A stretch of DNA of 64,000 nucleotides, taken from NCBI GenBank assembly GCA_007922305.1, contig ML677365.1, forward strand, positions 17,372,417-17,436,416. Reading direction: 5' to 3'. Origin of the DNA: Dermatemys mawii. Lineage: Eukaryota > Chordata > Testudines > Dermatemydidae. Shown here in pieces: positions 12,204 to 25,065 of this stretch (its first letter is position 1; every line of letters begins with the position of its first letter). The notes beneath the pieces are model-generated. The model was not told the origin of the DNA. It worked only from the letters and a program-made list of their open reading frames with translations, and did not search any database. Made by a program: the position numbers and the translations under genes.

Positions 12204-14412
12204 GAAAAGGCTGCAAACGTAAAAACAGACAAAATCAAAATCGAACCAGAATTCTTTGCAAAACCAAAGCCCTCTTTTTGGTTACGTTTTGATTTTACTA
12301 AATTAAAGCCCCCCACCATTTTAAGCTGAGTCCCATTTTAACCAGCCTCCATCATTTTTGAGGGTAAATGGCTGCAGTTCCATCCCATTTCCATTTTAAA
12401 TAGATTTAGTTAAACGTGGGATGGTTTTGGTTTTCCAAAATCTCATTGGTTGGCTTTTGATTTTACTAAATCAGATCATCTGAGGGTGATTCGGACATGG
12501 GTTCAATTGCCTTGGCACCCCTCATGTTCTGGGCAGTTGGGGTACATGGTTCCAGTTCTGGCCCCTTTTTTAGCCAAGAGAATCTTCATAGCAATGATTT
12601 ACTTGGAAAGGGCAAACATAGTACAGCAAAGATACCCCGACAGCAGAAAAAGTGAAACTGGACTGCCATTCTAGCTCGTGTTGGTTCTATCGGGTGGACA
12701 CTCACAACTCCAAAACCGCTCGTCAGACAAATAGGTCTATGGTCCCAGTTTTTAATCCTATCCATCCTGTCTGTCCAGGGACTACATGTATGCACTCCAA
12801 ATGCAGTTTGATGCAGTCCCTAACACGTCAGTAGAAATTATAGCATACTGCCATTTGCACAGCAGCTATTCCACAGTGCAGCAACTGAGCATGCAGTCAC
12901 CATTTTCTCCTGTTGCTGACATGGGTTAATAGGGACAGAGCCAGGAAGCAAAACAGAAATAATAGTGATTTGATCCAAAAGGGAACATAAAATAGAACTG
13001 TAACGAGCAGGCAAGCAACGAGTCAGCAGCGTGATGTGTCTGTGAGAGAGAGCAGCAGCCTAGCACAGCTGCATCCCAGAGACCAATTTGTAATGACTCA
13101 GCATATTGCATGCCAAAAGATTTGCCCACCCCCACAACCGTAGACATTTAGAGGTGAATGCCTTGGACCAAATCCATGCCTGGTGTAAGCCCATGGAAGT
13201 CAATGGAGGCATGCCAGTGACGAAGGCCAATTGTGCATCAAGAAGTGATAAGCAGCTGAAAGAGTGTCAAAGCAAAAGAGGACTTCCCTTTCTACGAACT
13301 TGGGAGTCTAGTATTACTCGTCTCTATTTCCTGCTGTTCTTTCAATTCATTCAAGTATTAGGTGGGAAGCCAAAGCCTATTAATTATCCCTAGCTAAAGT
13401 GATGGAATAGATAAGTCTCCCAGAAAGGATTCTGAAATTTGATCAGTTTTATGGATTTGGGCCAAGAGATTATCACTAGATCCTGCAAGCAAAGCATAAG
13501 CCTGAGGCCTCCTGCAAGTCAGTACTTAATGTGGGTAAAATGTTTTCCAGACCTTAAGAATTATACCTGGCAACTGTGTGCACTGATATGATAGAATGGG
13601 AACATTTGCCAGGATTTTGTAATATGTTAAATACACAAACTTGTTTGTCCAGCCGCACACACATCTATGGTGCCACATAAAAAATGAAAATGTCATAATA
13701 GGGTATGCTATCAAAGGACTGAGGCCTGGTCTATCTTTCTGTAGGGACAATTTTGCACTCACCAAATAATGAATCATTCTTACAAATGTATGTGTGAATA
13801 AGAACTGGTTGGAAATGGGGAAGGTCAGAAAATGTGGAAAGATTAGCATAAAACGAAAATGTCATTGTCTAAAGTTTTCCCCAGAAAAACAGACACTGTT
13901 CACAAAAAAAACCCTGGATTTATTCAGAAAACAAAATTTTCATCAAAAACCAGTTTTAATGGAAAACTTCTAAGCAGCCCATGTACAAATGCCTCTACAT
14001 GACTGATTTTAACCTGCAATCAGGCAGTTAGAGGGGCAAAAATGAGATTTCCATGCCAAACCGAACTGCATCCAAAGCTCAACAATTCACAGTCCAATTG
14101 TGACTGTAAAATGGGGTGCATGTTTTAGGTATGCAAATTACACCTGCAATAAAAGAGGCTGCCCTTCTGAAAATGTGGCCCAGTATGAGACTCTTCCCCA
14201 TTAGAGAGTTTCTCTGAGGGAAAATTATTGCATGTACTGATGATTGCCCAGCATTTGAACAGTTATTTGTGTTTTATTGTGTAAAAAAAAAAAAGAGAGC
14301 AATTTCAATGAAAAGGTTTAGCTCTCAGACAATTAAGGATACACAGCTACCTAACCAGGTTAAAATAATTTCAATCAATCAGAAAAGGATCATACTTATT
14401 TAAGACCAAAAG
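12204..14412. other. Non-coding DNA with small repeat traces
   Basis: No gene recognised. The phrase TTTTGATTTTACTAAAT occurs twice in direct orientation near 12287 and 12456, bracketing a T-rich stretch. A short CCCATGGAAGTCAATGG block near 13190 is the core of the self-complementary repeat family listed elsewhere. Confidence 0.45.
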
Positions 14413-14500
14413 GTGGGGAAGAATGGTTGTGTGGCTAAAGCATAAAACTAAGAGTCAGGTAATCTGGATTCTAGTCCTGTCTCTGTTTGCTTTCAATGGA
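14413..14500 (+). repeat. MIR-like SINE head fragment
   Basis: The words GTGTGGCTAAAGCATAAAACT, AGTCAGGTAATCTGGATTCTAG and CCTGTCTCTG follow the order of the tRNA-like head of MIR/CORE-SINEs. It is broken off by the CR1 copy just downstream. Confidence 0.4.
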
Positions 14501-14540
14501 AAGTTTGGGTACTCATGACCTCTGAAGATTAGCCATTTTT

Positions 14541-14935
14541 ATTTTCATAGAATCTAAGGCCAGAATGGAACACAGTGATCATCTAATTTAATCTCCTGTA
14601 TAACACAGGCCACAGAGCTCTCCCAAAATAAATTCAGTTTCAAGTAGAGCAAATCTTTTAGAAAAACACCCAACATCGATATTTTTAAAATATCAGTGCT
14701 GGAGAATCCACAACAATCCCTGGTAAACTGTTCCAATGGTTATTTACCCTCACTGTTAAAAATGATGCCTGATTGTTAGTCTGAACTTCTCTAGCTTCAA
14801 CTTCCAGTTATTGGATCTTGTTATACCATTATCTGCTAAATTGAAGATCCCATTATCAAATATTTGGTCCCCATGTTGGTACTTATAATTTGACCATGTA
14901 ACATTTTAAAAAACATATTTATTTCTCACCTTGTT
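14541..14935 (-). repeat. CR1 LINE 3' UTR fragment
   Basis: Reverse-strand CR1 tail. From the 3' end it reads TCATAGAATCTAAGGCCAGAA, GATCATCTAATTTAATCTCC, TATAACACAGGCCA, then GGAGAATCCACAACAATCCCTGG and TTCCAATGGTTATTTACCCTCACTG. Only 3' untranslated sequence is kept. It overlaps in content with the opposite-strand copy at 830-1013. Confidence 0.8.
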
Positions 14936-17900
14936 TACATTTTGCTTTTCATTCAGTTAGCACAATCAAAAATAGACTGAACAGTTTAGTTTTTGTTTCT
15001 TGTCAGTTTCACTTCTTATGCATCAGCCCAATATTGTTAATTTGGTTCTCACACAACAAGGGGGAATGCTTAAATGAAATGGGGAAAAAAAAAGAAAAGC
15101 TTTTTTTATGTGAGACTGTACCAACTGCTAAGGAAAAAAAACTACAGAAAACTACAGAGAAACATAACATCTATGAGCACTTACCACCTGGAAGATGGAG
15201 ACGCAACAAGCTCCAGCCAGTTACAAAATGGTGACTTTAGGGCTGCAGCTGCTTGTCTCTGTCAAATTTAAAGGGCCATCCTTCAGAAGAGCATGCTGGG
15301 GGAAAAGTCATATATAAGGGCAACCATATGCTGGAAGGTAGGGTAGTTACCTAGGAAGGTAGAGTTGGGGAAAGAGGTGTCCTCTGAGATCACTGCTGTA
15401 TCACATTTTAATATGACACTTTTTATTAACCATTTTAATATATCTATTGAAGCAAGTGATGTGTATGTTTTTAAAACATGCAAAGGGGCTCTGCCAAGTA
15501 TTTACCAAGAATGGGATAATATTTAGAGATACATGGCTTGATTCTGAGCTGGTGTAATTGGTATAATTCCAGGAACTTGAACTATGCTGATGTACACCTG
15601 CCAAAGATATAGTCTCACCTGTGTGTGTGTGTGCGCATGGATGTGCTTACTCAAAATACCAGTTAGATTTCAAACATTAGGTTGGGAGTCCTGCTCTCTT
15701 TCCCAGCAGAGATTATGGAAAACCTGGAGTTTATTCACTTGGTCTCATGCTGGCAGTAGCAAAAGTACTAAAGTGCTGTTCATACAGGAATCCTGGGACT
15801 GGCAATGACTTCAAGAATGTAACTCTTGGGGTAGGGATAGAGATTGGGTGCATCACAAACAAGATGCTCATGGTCTTTCCTGGCATTGGTCAGACATTAC
15901 TTTGGATTAGATGCTAATCCCACTGTATTTTCTCTGCCTGATTTTGGACTGGAACGTAGAAACGTCACACAGGGAGACTGCAGCCTCTTGAGCAGCATGG
16001 GGCTGAGTTTTGGGATGGCAGATTCCAAGGGGTTATCTGTGGGCAGGAAGGGAGTGGAGAATGATCTACAAACTGAAGCATCCACTGGCCACGATTCCCA
16101 CATGGGAAAGTGTGAAGTGGGCTATGGATGCTGCTACAGCCTATCTGATACAGACTAGACACAATGATGCACTGCATCCTGGCCTAGGTTAGTGAGAAGA
16201 AGCTGTCTTCCATAACTTTGGCATGGAAGTTAGCTCATCACCTGCTTATATGGGCTGTGCATTGGCAATTTCTGAGGGTGGACTGGATGACCGATTCATT
16301 TCCCAGTCTGCAGAGTGGCTGAGACAGCTCTCACAGTAAATGTGTTCTGTCGCTGTGAGAAGCAATGGTGAGTAGATCTGCCTAACTGCAGTTCCCCTTC
16401 TCTGCTCACAGCCTATCTTCTGCATGTGGCCATACAGGACAGCACCATGGATTTGGGCTTCACACCATGCAGGGATTGTATGTCATCTGCTTGACTCCCC
16501 CAACTTCTCTCCCTGCTTGCTCAGTGCAACACATCAAGGTTCTTCACATTGTGGACAAGGGGGACAACATTTGTCTTTAGGGAATAGTGGCATAACAAAT
16601 AGGGAACTCCTCATGGAAGAAAGGAAAGGCAGAAGGAATTGACTGGTTAAAACATGAGAGAATCTGAACACAAGGATCCAGTGTGTAGATCAAGATTGAT
16701 AATGAGGACAAAGATGAAATTCATCAAGTAATAATCAAATGTACACTGACCAATTTTAAAAGTCAGGTATTTCCTTTAATAAACAACAGGTATAAAACAT
16801 TAACTGGTGGAACAAAGAGATGCAAAAAGCCTGCATCAAATTACTGTATCTTTGATTAGAGGAACTAGTAATTATGATGTCTTAGCAAAATTGGATTTTG
16901 GCCGCTTTTTCAGCATCCATATATAGCCTGAAATGTTGTTTCTGAATACCAAATTAACAGAAAATCCAGGTCTCCTGTTTCTTCTGAGTTCCATTCCACT
17001 GACTTTCAAATCACTGGGTGATTTAGTATACCAGGGAGTTTCAGAAACAGAATATACTTGGTGGCATTTCAAGTCTAACATTTTACTCAAATGTGCATTG
17101 TGCAACCCAGCAGATTGTTTAACTGAACCAGCCACAGGGGTCAACAAACACGACTCAGCTATGAACTTACTGAAAGGGTCCAAGTTGATATATTTGGGAA
17201 AAAAATCTAAAATAAACCAGAAGATTGGGTTTCAAGGCTTTAAATTTAGTTTCACAATTAAGTGATCTGATAAAACAGAATCAGAAAGAAAGGTAGCACA
17301 GTCCCCTGGTGGTAACTAAAGTCATTCTGTGACTGTGAGAATGAATGAGAGTATCAATAATCTCTGTGAAACTGTTAGAATCTACTAGAATACGCTTTGC
17401 ATATAAAAGGGCTTTAATCTAGAGAGCCCTTGGTCACTAAAACTCCCAATAATCAAAACAGGGTCAAAAGGCAAACAAATTAAACAAAATCCAGTGATTA
17501 ACAAAATATCCAATTGAATAGTCTGTTGTAATTTCATGAATGATATGCAATAGTTCACAATGCAAGAGTGGCAGGGCTGGGGGAAAAAAACCCAAATACT
17601 GTATTTGAAAAAGAAAAATTTGCCTGAATCTGATCTCTTAATTTTTTGGCTACTCTTTCACCCACCACAATTGTGTGATCTGTTTTTAAAGACAAAAGAA
17701 GCCAAGTGCACCTCCTTTGGCCAGCGTCATTATCTTGGGACTGGAGTCAGGTTTCTCTTCAACAATTGAAGGCAACATTGTTGTTTTATGTATTATCAAG
17801 CCTTTTGTGGATAAAGGCCGTGCCACAAACCAGAACAAACTGTACCAAATGCAGCAAAATATATCTGTATAGAAAAAAGTTTTCCATTATACTATTGAGA

Positions 17901-19954
17901 AAACATCTGTTGCTAATACATTTAGTTTTAGAAGATTGACGAGTAACTGTGTCCCTCAGGAGATGGATTGATTTAACAAGCAATAGATTAGTTTTAAGAA
18001 AATCTTCATCAATGCTCAGTGCCCTTCTCTCACTCTGAAGAACCAGTCTGAAAACAGAGAGGCTAATTAAGATGATTCAGGTGGCATTATAGATGCATTG
18101 TTAATCGTCCAAAAGCATGAAATATATCCTGATGCACTGTGTTCTCTCACTTTCTTTATTCTCTCTCATCTTCCTTTAGTGTTTAACAGTTTCCAAGAAC
18201 AGTAAAATACATATAAACTATTAGGGAGAAAATGAGAAGTCAAGAACGTCGGTGAAATACCCATGACCCAGGGGCATATGGGAAATACCCTTGGTACCTA
18301 ACTTAACACATGCTCCAAGTTTGTAAGGGCTGCCATTTTTGATAACATTCTCCAAGGAATTGCATCCTGAGACACAACTACATCATTTCAGGTACGCTGT
18401 ATGTTTTTTTTAATTGTAGCTGTAAATTTGTTTCTCATGAAAGATGAATAGAGCAGACTACAGCAAGGAGCATAGGCTGTCTTGATACAGGCTTCCTCAC
18501 ACCATACTGCCTCAATCCTGGACTAGGGTTCCAGTTACAGGTCTTTCTTTGAGGAGGACTGAAACCTGCGTGATGTTTTCTGATGTGAATAAATAGCCAT
18601 TGGGCATTAGACTGAGACCATGACACTCATTTCACTCAACTTAACTTAGGTCATTCTCTGCTCTGAGCGTTCCATCTCATCTCTTGCTTCTGAGCCCCCT
18701 CCTCAGGGCAGCATCTCCCTTCCTCTCTCTGCTACCACAGCATACTCACTTCCTGCCAGAACACCTCTGCTCCCAGGATCCACTTCCTCCCTAAATATCT
18801 CTCTCCCTCTCAGACATACTGGTTACTTTTCATTCCAGGATCCATCTTCTATGTAGTCACTCTTTCACTCTTCGTTTCAGGTTTCTCTCTGTGTTACAAA
18901 TCTTCCCCTTCCGCTACAATCTAAGCTTGCCATGGTACTTCCTATCTAATGTTTAATAAACATGCTATCATGCTATCTTCTCAAGGCAGCCACCACGCAG
19001 CCACACAAAGTTCCAATGCTTCTGATCCCATCCTCACCCACTAATTACTCCTTCCTTCCTCCTCCCAGATCATTGTTCACCCTGTATTAGCTACTACAGG
19101 TGAATGACTGGTTAGGGGTTGGGTAGATGGGTGAATTGTCTCTCCAACTCTTCCCTGTCACTCCAATTCCCATATCATACCCTAAGCATGTACAGTGAAA
19201 GTGAATCCTCTAACAGTATATATTTGCTAGGAAGTACTGACTATACAAAATTTAAATAGTATTGAAATTTCCCAGAATGAGATCTCTCATTTCAGGTGTT
19301 AGCTACGTCATTACTTTCCTCCGCGGAGCCTTCCCACTTTTGCATTTCTGAGCCAGATGGAAGTCTCACAGGCACTCCATACTCAACAGAGCTTTGTGCA
19401 CCAGAAATCTTACTGAGGACCCAGTAAGGTGAAGTATGTAATATACTGTACAAGGGTACAAAGAGAGCTGAGAATTTAACTAATTCTGCTAAAAGGAAGC
19501 TCAAAAAGATTCATGATTTTCCCATGGGAGGGAAAATCAGAAAAACAGATATAGAAAGTGAAGAATTACAAAAGGTAAATTCCTGATCAAAATCTTAGAA
19601 GTGTTACTTCTGCACAGATAATGCTAGTATACGTGCCATATGCACAGAGACAATATATGATCACTTATGACAGAGTGATATATACACTTCTGGCAGCCAT
19701 ATCAGTTATTCTCATGTACTTTCAAGTGGGATCAAATGATATAATGTATCTGAGATAAGTCATATGATAGATTTTTTTAAACACTGAAGATTCATGAAAA
19801 AAGGAAATAAAAGTAAAATTTCACCTATGCCCTTTGAACTTGTGTTCTACCAAAGACCAGAGCCTGCCTCAACAAAAGTCTAAAAGGCTGGAGGATATAT
19901 ACAGTGATATGTGCAAATAGAGGAAGAATGAAACTGTGGAACTTACACAAGTCT
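14936..19954. other. Long non-coding stretch, no gene recognised
   Basis: About 5 kb. A (TG)n-like tract of roughly 16 bp is at 15617-15635. A fragment of the self-complementary GATTCTGAGCTG...ACACCTG type is near 15540-15605. Pyrimidine-rich sequence runs from 18640 to 19080. The largest open frames (15844-16158 and 16933-17265 on plus, 16872-17183 on minus) overlap frames on the other strand and show no domain. Confidence 0.45.
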
Positions 19955-20188
19955 AAAAGTTCGGGAGATCTGGGTTCATTTCCTGGCTGTGCAACAGACT
20001 TGCTATGTTATCCTGAGCAAGTAGAGTAAATCACTTCACCTCCCAATGCTTCATTTTTCAATCTCTAAAACAGGGATTATGACAATTCTTTACTTCACAT
20101 AGGTCTTGTGTGATTTACTTCGTGTGTGGAAAGAGCTCTAAGATCCTGAAATTGAAGGTGCTATTGGAGTGCAAAATATTACTTATTT
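19955..20188 (+). repeat. MIR / CORE-SINE copy
   Basis: Nearly the whole MIR order is visible: GAGATCTGGGTTCATTTCCTGG, GAGCAAGTAGAGTAAATCACTTCACCTC, a CATTTTTCAATCTCTAAAACAGGG block, and a final GAAAGAGCTCTAAGATCC with GTGCTATTGGAGTGCAAAATATTA. This is an ancient SINE mobilised by L2-type LINEs in early amniotes, and its divergence looks high. Confidence 0.68.
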
Positions 20189-20394
20189 TAGTCTCAGGTT
20201 TGACTTGACTCAGCTTTGGGAAAAGGAGAATGTTTGGTAACTGTTGAGAGTTTCTAAGCAGATGCAGGGTTAGGCTGGAGAGAACTGGAGGAAGTTCTGA
20301 ACTAGGATGGGAATGGATTGAATTGGTAGGACAGTGTACAGTGGGAGAGGAGGGTGTGGGTGAACTGAATATCTATGAAGGGGTGTGGGAGAAT

Positions 20395-20625
20395 GCCTGG
20401 GTAAGAGCTAGACTGGCACAGGAGAGGTTGAGTTAGCATGCTAAAAATAGAATGTAGTCATGGCAGCCTGAGTGGTGGGAGGAGCTAGCCACCTTGAGTA
20501 CATACCTAAGGTCTCAGATGGGATCATACTTGTGGTGGCTAGCTTGTCCTCTAGCTTGCATCACCATAGATACACTTCTATTTTTAGCACACTAGCTTAA
20601 TCAGGGCTAGTGCAGACATGTCTCC
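20395..20625. mobile_element. Degraded MITE related to 5.1- and 7.4-kb copies
   Basis: An internal inverted pair TGCTAAAAATAGAA and TTCTATTTTTAGCA brackets a TTGAGTACATACC block shared with the other copies. The right end carries GTGCAGACATGTCTCC. The left terminal repeat is not clear, so the boundaries are approximate. Confidence 0.4.
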
Positions 20626-20785
20626 TTATACTGGAAATGACATCTTCCTGATGTGTAGACATATGATGTTGTGTAGACATATCCAGAGTCAGAAGCAAAA
20701 CATACATACGCTTCCTAAAAGATTGCAATGTAACACTACTTTATTTCTAAGAATCCAGAACTCTAACACACAAGAACCAGAAACA

Positions 20786-20846
20786 GAAAGAGAGAGAGAG
20801 AAATAGAGAGAGAGAGAGAGAGAGAGCGAGCGAGAGCGAGCGCGCA
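20786..20846. repeat. (GA)n microsatellite with GAGC tail
   Basis: GA repeats interrupted by one AAAT, grading into a GAGC-type tail. Open frames across it are artefacts. Confidence 0.95.
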
Positions 20847-21534
20847 GCTTGCTCCCTAGGGCAGAAAGGAACAACTCACCCCTCCTTGCTCTAAGCTGGC
20901 TCTTTGCAGACTAACTGCTGCTGAAACCAGATTCCATGCATCTCTTCAGAGTCCCCGAGCTACAAACAGGACCAAGAAAACTCCAGAGGATTTAAAGTGC
21001 TAGCTGACCATTTTAATACAGTTTCCAATACACCACAGTTTGGTACAGATTACACCACGTCCTCGTGCAAGAGGGGGAGGAGACATGGAGTCTTCCTTCT
21101 TCATGTGTCCTCCATGTAAGGGCTGCGTGCAGTTGCAGTCTTTGGGCTCTCCTGAACCTAAGGGCTGCTGCTAAGTAGTGACACTAGTTGTGCTGGCCAC
21201 CCCAAGAGAGTTGAGACCTGTCCAGGTTTTCCCAGGATTGTTCCTTTTTGGACATAGCTGTGCTGGGAAATCTGTATGGGTGCTCAGTACACACTGCCAG
21301 CTATCCAGTTTTATGGGCTCAGGATCATCCCAGAGGTCCTGGGGTTTTGTACCTCAGAGGTGGCAACCCTGACCTTCAAAAAGGGAAAGGAGGACCATGG
21401 CCTCATCCCTGCATCTCCCTGCAGAGCTGCACTACCTTAAGGGGTGTAGCAGTGGGTGAAATCCTACTTCTGTCTCCAGCTGCTCTGTAGCACTCACAGG
21501 CAGCCTAATGCCTTTAGGGCACAACCGAGATTTT
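20847..21534. other. Non-coding DNA, nothing recognised
   Basis: Moderately GC-rich sequence with plus-strand frames near 21178-21490 but no domain or splice pattern that would support an exon. Confidence 0.45.
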
Positions 21535-21645
21535 AGACTCTAAGCTGCTTGGAGCCAGAACTTTGTTTCCATCTGTACAATTCTGAACATGCCATAGATG
21601 CTCAATTAATACTATAAACATGGCTATTGTTGTTATTTATTATCG
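21535..21645 (+). repeat. Interspersed repeat with TAAGCT-CTTGG head and ATT-rich tail
   Basis: CTCTAAGCTGCTTGGAGCCAG, CTGTACAATTCTGAACATGCC and a TTGTTGTTATTTATTAT tail match in order the segment at 37605-37700. This is probably the 3' part of an old SINE or LINE. Class not assigned. Confidence 0.4.
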
Positions 21646-23465
21646 GGTACATATTAGGCCTCACTCCAGCCTTCCTTTTCTGCCTACACTTTGGTGGCTG
21701 CAAATCATTACAGGACCTCTAGATTGTTATTTGTACCAAGTGCCCCATTCTATCAGGTTATTAGACATCTAAATGACATCAGTGGGGCCAGCAATTTATT
21801 AATGCGAAAAGGGAGGCCAGGTTTAAAAGCCAGGCCCTTTGTGTCAGGTAAAACCCATTATGGTAAATTATCTGTTTTTAAATGCTGAGGGCTGGCTTGT
21901 GACTTTAGGCACAGCTCTTGGGAAGGGGTGGGATGTAAACTATTCCTTCATAGCCTCTCCTCGCTTTGTGCGGGAAGGGAGCTAGCAATTTGCTGCTGGT
22001 GGCTGATGGAAAATTGTCATACCCTTTTATACTGGCTCAGCTGCACTGTCCAGCGAGTATGTATGTGGGAGGGTAGTGGGTGGAGCCCAAACTCTGCCCA
22101 TTCTCTTCCCCTATCATTTCCCACCTCCTGCAGAGGAAAGAAGAGAGTGAACAGGCAGCAGCATCTGGACCCTACCCCCCTGGACTCTAGGTGTACGTAA
22201 CCTCCACAGAGGTAGAAGGGGAACTATTATTCTCATATGCGGGTGTACAGTCCAAGTCAGAATTTAGCCTCTCCCTGTTCAGTAGGCACACCTCGAAGTG
22301 TGAGATAGGCACGCTGTAGAAACTGGGAAAATAAAATATAATCTTCTGCTCTGTTCAGATTGCTTCTGGATCTGCTGACAGCACCACTGAGAGCTGTGAT
22401 CTGGTTTCATACTGAAACACTCTGCTCAAATTGAAATGGAGAAGTGGCAGTCAGCATGAAAGGGAAGCACTGTCAGAGGTTCAATTTTCCTATGAAATAT
22501 TTTGATGAACTGGGACTGAAAATACAGTTGGACTGGAGGCAGGGAGAGGTGAAGAATCTTCATCTAGGCGGAGGAAGGGAGAAGGAGACAATGATTTTTA
22601 TTTTAAACATATGTACTAACTGTGGCTTCGAAGCGGACCAGGGTGGAGACCTACAGCTGTAAGCAGGAGAACAGACAGAGAAGATGATTATTATTTAAAT
22701 ATAATTATTAAATCATTGATGTGAATTGGGGAATCAAGGTGTGAATATGCAGCTGGGAAGTGGAGGGCAAAGGTGGATCAGTACTTTTATTTAAAATATA
22801 TGTGTTAAACTGGGCTCAAAGTGGGAACCAGGGGCACTACACTGTAGTGGGAGGACCACAGGAGAACACTAGTTTGTAGACCTGTCACTTTAAAATATGC
22901 ACAGTCCTGCTTCCAAGAAGTCTTGGAGTGAGCCGTTCAAAGCTCACAGAGCTGGAGAACTTTTATTTTAAAAGAGTGAAGGAGAAAGCTTGTTCACCTG
23001 CTGGGCTCTCTTTGCTAAGCTCTCACAGCTCTATTACAAAATTACTCCATAAACTTTTACAACTGGCCGCATGCCAGTAGAATGTCATTATTAATTCTGC
23101 TATGTAAAGTGCCAACAGAACTGAAATGCTCTTGGGGAGACACTGCAAAAGACATACAAAACCCCAGACCTTTGGAGAATCAGAGTCGGGGGGAGGTTCC
23201 TCCATATGGACCCCATATGTGTTAATGGAGTTTTTACCAGAACATAGGTCAGGCATGAGCAAGAACAACCAGTGCCAGTTCTGTTTCCACATTTGCAGGA
23301 GTAAATTTAAGGCTAAACAGGGATTTATTTATGGTAGGGGATCTTATAGAGTCCTCATGCATATATACATTCTGCCATTCCAGAGTAGAATGACCCTTCT
23401 TTATTTCCGAGATTTAAATAAGAACAAATTCAGGCAATTATAAACAATCCAAGGAATAAAGGACA
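21646..23465. other. Non-coding DNA, nothing recognised
   Basis: No gene recognised. Short plus-strand frames near 21691-22200 and 22444-22662 have no domain. Confidence 0.45.
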
Positions 23466-23473
23466 CTATAAAG

Positions 23474-23696
23474 CAGTGGCTCTCAAACTTTTTTGCTGGT
23501 GACCCCTTTCACACAGCAAGCCTCTGAGTGCAACCCACATCCCTTATAAATTAAAAACACTTTTTATATATTCAACACCGTTATAAATTCTGGCAGCAAA
23601 GCGGGGTTTGGGGTGCAGGTTGACAGCACGTGACCCCCCATGTAATAGCCTCACGAGCCCCCTGATGGGTCCCAACCCCCAGTTTGAGAATCCCTG
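23474..23696. mobile_element. 223-bp non-autonomous hAT element, 8-bp duplication
   Basis: Inverted ends CAGTGGCTCTCAAACT and AGTTTGAGAATCCCTG. CTATAAAG is repeated exactly outside both (23466-23473 and 23697-23704). The 8-bp duplication and CAG-type ends identify the hAT superfamily. The body has GTGACCCC-type words and an AAATTAAAAACACTTTTTATATATT block, as in the common amniote Charlie-like MITEs. No coding capacity. Confidence 0.87.
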
Positions 23697-23704
23697 CTAT
23701 AAAG

Positions 23705-24588
23705 CCCCAAGTCTCAAAATCTCAGGCCACATGTTAGTGTATATCTTAATGTCAAAGGAGGACTCCAGATTCAGATTTCAGATCTGCAGCAAACACTGCC
23801 AAAGTTAGGGATATTCAGATCTGAAATTAGTTTGGGCCCTGCTCCACTTAATATCTAATGAAAACATTGTGCATCAGGCCCATATAAGCTCACAGCCAAC
23901 CTTTGAGGCCCACAACACAGTTGGCTTCAGTCCTCTCCCTCTCTGATTTGGTGTAGATTGGAACATCAGGACCAGTCTTAGCAGTCTTTAAAAAAACAGA
24001 AGGTTGTTAGTACTTTCATATGAACCAAAAGCCTTAAAAATGTAATTCACTCTCCAGGGTAGAAGTTTTGCCAAAGTTTAATCCTAAAGATCTCAGGTTA
24101 TTCAATGTCCACTCTGCAGCCTCCCAGTGTTGGCTGTGTTTTTTCAGGACCACAAAGAAGTGCTTATGGGGGGTCTGCAGAAGTTTATCTTAGTTTCTGC
24201 TACTTCTGGTGCCTCTGATTTCTACAGTGCTCTGCAAATGATCCTCATTTCAACAAACCATGCTTAAAGCACATGCTTAAATTAAGCATGTGTTCAAGTC
24301 TCATGGACCTCCAACAACATCTGTCTGGGTATCTCATGAGGTACTTTACTTTTATCACCACACTAGACCCAAGACTGCTCCTCATATACAGGACATTAAA
24401 AAAAAAATCTTATTAGAAAATGTTGTTGTAAGAATTACATTAAAAATAAGATATCATGGGACCTGCACCATTATCTCTTGGCTAAGCATCATTACCACCT
24501 TTTGTGTTTTTTGGGTGACAACCTCTTAAAATAATAAAATTAGTAATTAAAAAAGAAAATATCATCTTGCTCCTTTCCTGCCAATAAC
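23705..24588. other. Non-coding DNA, nothing recognised
   Basis: No gene or repeat identified. Confidence 0.5.
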
Positions 24589-24744
24589 AGATTATTTCCT
24601 ATACTTTCCAATGTCTTATCTAGTCTAACTTTAGATACCTTAAGTTATGTGTCAATGTACTTCTTCTCTGGGGAATGAGTCCACAGATTAGAAGAGCTCG
24701 ATTCTGGACATTCTTCCTGATACCCAATCTAAATTTTTCTTTTC
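24589..24744 (-). repeat. CR1 LINE fragment, interrupted by a MITE
   Basis: Reverse-strand CR1 tail words: CCAATGTCTTATCTAGTCTAAC, GAATGAGTCCACAGATTAGAAGAGCTC and TTCTTCCTGATACCCAATCTAAAT. The copy stops at the TTA where the MITE at 24748-25062 begins, and a few bases of similar sequence (TTAGTTTCAG) follow the MITE. This suggests insertion into the CR1 copy. Confidence 0.58.
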
Positions 24745-24747
24745 TTA

Positions 24748-25062
24748 GCCCTGATCTACACTGAGGGAGGCCGGGTGGCGGGGGGTTGGGGGGATTGATC
24801 TAAGATACGCAATTTCAGCTTCAAGAATAGCATAGCTGAAGTTGATGTACTTAGATCAACTTACCATGGTGTCTTCATGATGGTGAGTTGACTGCTATCG
24901 CTCCCCATCGACTCCACCTGTGCCTCTTGTGGTGGTGGAGTGCAGGAGTCGATGGGAGAGCGCTTGGGGATCAATTTATCATGTCTAGACTAGACACGAT
25001 AAAACAACCCCCCGATAGATTGATCGCACAGCGTTGATCCTCACCATAGTGTAGGCCTGCTC
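24748..25062. mobile_element. Harbinger-like MITE, 315 bp, TTA duplication
   Basis: Ends CCCTGATCTACACT and AGTGTAGGCCTGCTC, with TTA outside both (24745-24747 and 25063-25065), the preferred PIF/Harbinger target. The interior shares the blocks AATTTATCATGTCTAGAC, TCGACTCCACC and GTTGACTGCTATCGC-like words with the element at 35145-35435, in the opposite orientation. The TCGA-rich content resembles the ends of the autonomous Harbinger element at 59057-63566, so that type of transposase may have moved it (inference). Confidence 0.76.
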
Positions 25063-25065
25063 TTA

